A stretch of DNA of 7,481 nucleotides from Clostridia bacterium (lineage in GTDB: Bacteria > Bacillota_A > Clostridia > Christensenellales > Aristaeellaceae). The translations under genes and the position numbers were made by a program. The notes under the pieces were generated by a model that searched no databases, had not been told where the DNA came from, and saw only the letters and a program-made list of their open reading frames with translations. How positions within the stretch are numbered: the stretch's first letter is position 1; every line of letters starts with the position of its first letter. The stretch covers positions 1 to 7,481 of the forward strand of contig JAFUPT010000165.1 in the NCBI GenBank assembly GCA_017481065.1, read 5' to 3'. Of the stretch, positions 6,030 through 7,481 are shown one piece after another.

Positions 6030-6091
6030 GGCACTTCAAGTTTCCATTGAAAAAAACGTCCAACCAAGTTGAAGCGGCTTATTCCTCGTTT

Positions 6092-6146
6092 AAATAAAGG
6101 GTCCGCAGCGCTTCCCATGTTTTATCCATGAAAGCCTCTGCGGACC
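6092..6146 (-). terminator. Terminator of the Rrf2 gene
   Basis: Twelve bases past the Rrf2 stop, the minus strand forms a long hairpin. GGTCCGCAG (6146-6138) pairs with CTGCGGACC (6108-6100) perfectly, and inner pairings GCTT/AAGC and CATG/CATG close the top. CTTTATTT follows. The overall size (47 bases) is larger than a minimal terminator, but the position fits. Confidence 0.75.
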
Positions 6147-6158
6147 ATCCTTGCTTCT

Positions 6159-6590
6159 TCAGATCACATAGTCATCCCCCGATTGGCCGGATTCGATCAG
6201 GTCGGCAAGGGTGATGCCGTCAAAATAGTCGTTCACCATTTCATACAGTTTCCGCCACATGGGCAGCGTGCGGCAAACGGCCTCCCGGCCGCAGGGCTGG
6301 GCGCGCTGCGCAAGGCAGGAGACGGGCGCGAGGCTGCCTTCCATCAGGCGAAGGATGCTGCCGACGGTATAGCTATCCGGCTCACGGACCAGGCGATATC
6401 CGCCGCCCTTTCCACGAAGGCCCTCCAGATAACCATTCTGCACCAGGTTTTTCACAATGCTCTCCAAATATTTCTCAGAAATTTCCTGGCGTTCCGCAAC
6501 CTCCTTCAAAGGAACAAAATTGCTTGTCTTCTGCTCTGCCAGGTCAATCATAACGCGCAGGGCATAGCGTCCCCGGGTGGAAATCATCAT
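6159..6590 (-). CDS. Rrf2/IscR-family iron-sulfur transcriptional regulator
   Basis: This protein of 143 residues has the Rrf2 winged helix: MMISTRGRYALRVMIDLA at the N-terminus, then VPLKEVAERQEISEKYLESIVKNL (recognition helix region, about 26-49), then LEGLRGKGGGYRLVREP (wing). Three cysteines at 92, 100 and 106 fall where IscR holds its [2Fe-2S] cluster (92, 98, 104 in Escherichia coli), so a redox- or iron-sulfur-sensing role is likely. An upstream GTG at 6599 would add three residues, but GGAG (6602-6599) overlaps it. The spacing of eight bases favours the ATG at 6590. There is no iscS, nifU or suf gene next to it, so its targets are elsewhere apart from probable self-control. It stands alone, with its own promoter and a strong terminator. 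Confidence 0.9.
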   Translation of the reverse strand: MMISTRGRYALRVMIDLAEQKTSNFVPLKEVAERQEISEKYLESIVKNLVQNGYLEGLRGKGGGYRLVREPDSYTVGSILRLMEGSLAPVSCLAQRAQPCGREAVCRTLPMWRKLYEMVNDYFDGITLADLIESGQSGDDYVI

Positions 6591-6603
6591 ATCCATCACT
6601 CCT

Positions 6604-6639
6604 TAAACCTATTATATTCCAAGGTTTATAGGAAATCAA
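6604..6639 (-). promoter_or_regulatory. Promoter of the Rrf2 gene with overlapping inverted repeat
   Basis: TTGATT (6639-6634) and a perfect TATAAT (6616-6611) are 17 bases apart on the minus strand. A 7-bp perfect inverted repeat, TAAACCT (6604-6610 on the plus strand) and AGGTTTA (6622-6628), brackets the -10 with an 11-base gap. A second weaker pair, TTCC/GGAA, overlaps it. A dimer bound there would cover the -10 and start site, which suggests autorepression by the Rrf2 protein. Confidence 0.7.
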
Positions 6640-6702
6640 GTATCTCCAGCAATTTGAACTGCCATGCCCCACCGCTTCAATGTTTTTCAGCACCAATGGG
6701 AT

Positions 6703-6740
6703 AAAAAAATTCCATATGCAGAATATCATCCTTATTCTGC
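6703..6740 (-). terminator. Terminator of the RelB-like gene
   Basis: GCAGAAT (6740-6734) pairs with ATTCTGC (6724-6718) around a nine-base loop, overlapping the stop codon of the antitoxin gene. Seven T residues follow after a short gap (6709-6703). The gap between stem and T run lowers confidence. Confidence 0.55.
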
Positions 6741-7010
6741 TTCTGCGTTATTCAGGGCCTCCATGAGGGATTTGGTATCGCGGAAGGGGCCGGAGAGGCT
6801 TTCGCCGCGCTCCACTTCCTGGATTGCCGCGATGGTTTCAGGATTAGGACGCTCCAGGCGCAGCTCGAAGGGAATGCCGCCATAGCGCACGGACTGGCGC
6901 AGGAAGATATTTACGGCGGTGGAGAGGTTCATGCCGAGTTCTTTATAAATTTCCTCTGCGCGGCGCTTGAGATCGGCGTCAACGCGCACATTCATGTTGG
7001 TGGTTTCCAT
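6732..7010 (-). CDS. RelB/DinJ-family antitoxin without a toxin partner
   Basis: The 92-residue protein starts METTNMNVRVDADLKRRAEEIYKELGMN, then STAVNIFLRQSVRYGGIPFEL. This is the RelB/DinJ ribbon-helix-helix pattern, with the beta strand NMNVRVD, the two helices and the diagnostic 'GIPFEL' end at about 46-51. The C-terminal half is polar and acidic (VERGESLSGPFRD, ALNNAEAE), as in toxin-binding tails. An ATG at 7037 is possible but lies within the -10 sequence. AAAGGAG at 7028-7022 is 11 bases before the ATG at 7010, which I choose. Members normally sit upstream of a YafQ or RelE toxin gene. Here the stop is followed at once by a terminator and then the Rrf2 control region, and no toxin-like frame exists on either side. 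It may be an orphan regulator or protect against a toxin encoded elsewhere. Confidence 0.85.
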   Translation of the reverse strand: METTNMNVRVDADLKRRAEEIYKELGMNLSTAVNIFLRQSVRYGGIPFELRLERPNPETIAAIQEVERGESLSGPFRDTKSLMEALNNAEAE

Positions 7011-7035
7011 GAGAGATTCATCTCCTTTCGGAATC

Positions 7036-7064
7036 ATTATAGCACGTTGCGCGCAGGATGTAAA
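7036..7064 (-). promoter_or_regulatory. Promoter of the RelB-like gene, with palindrome in the spacer
   Basis: TTTACA (7064-7059) and a perfect TATAAT (7041-7036) are 17 bases apart, with TG in the extended -10 position (TGCTATAAT). The spacer contains the 8-bp palindrome TGCGCGCA (7048-7055), a plausible half of an autorepression site for a ribbon-helix-helix protein. The start would be near 7029, so the leader is very short. Confidence 0.75.
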
Positions 7065-7115
7065 GTATTGTGTTTATGACGCAAAATAAATTACAGACAG
7101 AAAGAATGGCTTACC

Positions 7116-7358
7116 ATGAAATACGAAGCCGAATACATGCCCGATACCGGCGAACTTGCCGACGTGGTGCACATTTTGAAGGACGGCAGGGCCGTGGAAG
7201 TGGACGTGCCGGATGATACGGAGGATCCCGTAGACGAGGAGGGAGCGCCGGAGGCGCGACTAGCGGCGAGGACACCGGATGTCCCGCCGCGTAGCTGCGA
7301 CGGCAAAGCCGGGGCAGCCGACAGGGAGGAGGAAGAACCTCATGTTGAATACGATTAG
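7116..7358 (+). CDS. Hypothetical small acidic protein
   Basis: The 80-codon frame starts MKYEAEYMPDTGELADVV and continues HILKDGRAVEVDVPDDTEDPVDEE. The first 42 residues look like a real, acidic, strand-rich protein, with no family that I recognise. From residue 43 on (GAPEARLAARTPDVPPRS onward) the composition changes abruptly, because the DNA there forms GC-rich hairpins that lead into the ribosome site of the next gene. The tail may be an accidental translation of a structured element. Only a weak GAAAG lies upstream of the ATG. The frame overlaps the next gene by 17 bases in another frame. Position at the start of a plus-strand unit suggests the edge of a mobile or conjugative element, but nothing in the protein proves it. 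Confidence 0.5.
   Translation: MKYEAEYMPDTGELADVVHILKDGRAVEVDVPDDTEDPVDEEGAPEARLAARTPDVPPRSCDGKAGAADREEEEPHVEYD
7245..7341 (+). other. GC-rich hairpin array leading into a ribosome site
   Basis: Three hairpins follow each other. A: GCGCC/GGCGC with loop GGA (7245-7257). B: an 11-bp stem, GCGGCG and GGACA against TGTCC and CGCCGC, with one bulged A and loop CCGGA (7263-7290), extendable by CTA/TAG. C: CTGC and CGGC against GCCG and GCAG with loop AAA and a GA/GG internal loop (7295-7317). Then GAGG (7329-7332) can pair with CCTC (7338-7341) directly before the ATG at 7342, covering part of the AGGAGG ribosome site. This could be a structured leader, a non-coding RNA or a dispersed palindromic repeat. 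Confidence 0.5.
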
Positions 7359-7481
7359 GCTTTCCTCCACGGGCAATGAAGTAAAGATTGCCCAGTATTT
7401 AACCGGCTATGCCGCCCGCGAAAAAGCGGACGACATTTTTGACGCCGAATTTGAGGCGCATTTCAAGGGCTGGCAGGAAAA
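7342..7481 (+). CDS. Hypothetical protein, 5' part only
   Basis: An ATG with a strong AGGAGG nine bases upstream opens a frame that runs off the window end. It encodes MLNTIRLSSTGNEVKIAQYL, then TGYAAREKADDIFDAEFEAHF and KGWQE. No stop occurs in 46 codons, and the composition is that of a normal soluble protein. I do not recognise the family; the visible part is too short for motifs. Its start overlaps the end of the preceding frame by 17 bases, and the hairpin array lies directly upstream. Confidence 0.65.
   Translation, partial: MLNTIRLSSTGNEVKIAQYLTGYAAREKADDIFDAEFEAHFKGWQE

Larger units (their letters stand above)
5531..6158. other. AT-rich scar without an intact gene
   Basis: Between the start of the esterase and the end of the Rrf2 gene, 628 bases hold no complete gene. 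The stretch contains an Rhs/YD-repeat fragment, two terminators on the plus strand, a broken recombinase start and the terminator of the Rrf2 gene. Its base composition is AT-richer than the genes on either side. The content (Rhs tip, integrase start) suggests leftovers of foreign or rearranged DNA. Confidence 0.6.

Noticed and set aside
6035..6073. Imperfect inverted repeat TTCAAGTT / AAGTTGAA
   Set aside because: One mismatch in eight and no functional context; expected by chance in AT-rich DNA.
5822..6097. 91-codon plus-strand frame across the AT-rich scar
   Set aside because: It begins inside a terminator stem, has no ribosome site and runs through a second terminator.

Overview
The window looks like a chromosome segment of a gut-type Clostridia (Bacillota). 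This rests on family content (DhaS-like TetR, Rrf2, RelB/DinJ, DUF308, AI-2E and BrkB membrane proteins), strong AGGAGG-type ribosome sites and sigma-A-like promoters. No taxonomic marker gene is present, so the assignment is an inference. Most genes are moderately GC-rich. The stretch from about 5540 to 6100 is clearly AT-richer.

Layout, left to right. (1) 63-330, minus: the C-terminal remnant of a rhomboid-like membrane protein with no start codon. (2) 390-3052, minus: a three-gene operon transcribed leftward. It holds a strongly shortened AI-2E-type membrane protein, a heparanase-like GH79 glycosidase coupled to it by an ATGA overlap, and a DUF308/HdeD-like six-helix membrane protein, and it ends at a strong hairpin terminator. 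(3) 3053-3229: a compact control region with overlapping divergent promoters and two copies of a 16-bp near-palindrome. (4) 3230-4135, plus: a TetR-family regulator followed by a truncated YihY/BrkB gene. (5) 4217-5530, minus: a type-B carboxylesterase with apparent small internal deletions. (6) 5597-6029: an AT-rich scar with an Rhs/YD-repeat fragment, a broken tyrosine recombinase N-terminus and two terminators. (7) 6092-6640, minus: an Rrf2/IscR-type regulator with three conserved cysteines, its promoter and its terminator. (8) 6703-7064, minus: a RelB/DinJ antitoxin gene with promoter and terminator but no toxin. (9) 7116-7481, plus: the start of an unrecognised gene pair, perhaps the edge of a mobile element, separated by a run of GC-rich hairpins that leads into the ribosome site of the second gene.

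Two themes stand out. First, the TetR regulator probably controls both itself and the glycosidase operon, because its likely operators sit on the face-to-face promoters. Second, decay is concentrated here: a rhomboid tail, an internally deleted transporter, a truncated BrkB, a shortened esterase, Rhs and integrase scraps, and an antitoxin without a toxin. The best candidates for something undescribed are the hairpin array at 7245-7341 and the interlocked promoter/operator switch at 3087-3175. Neither could be tested by database search here.
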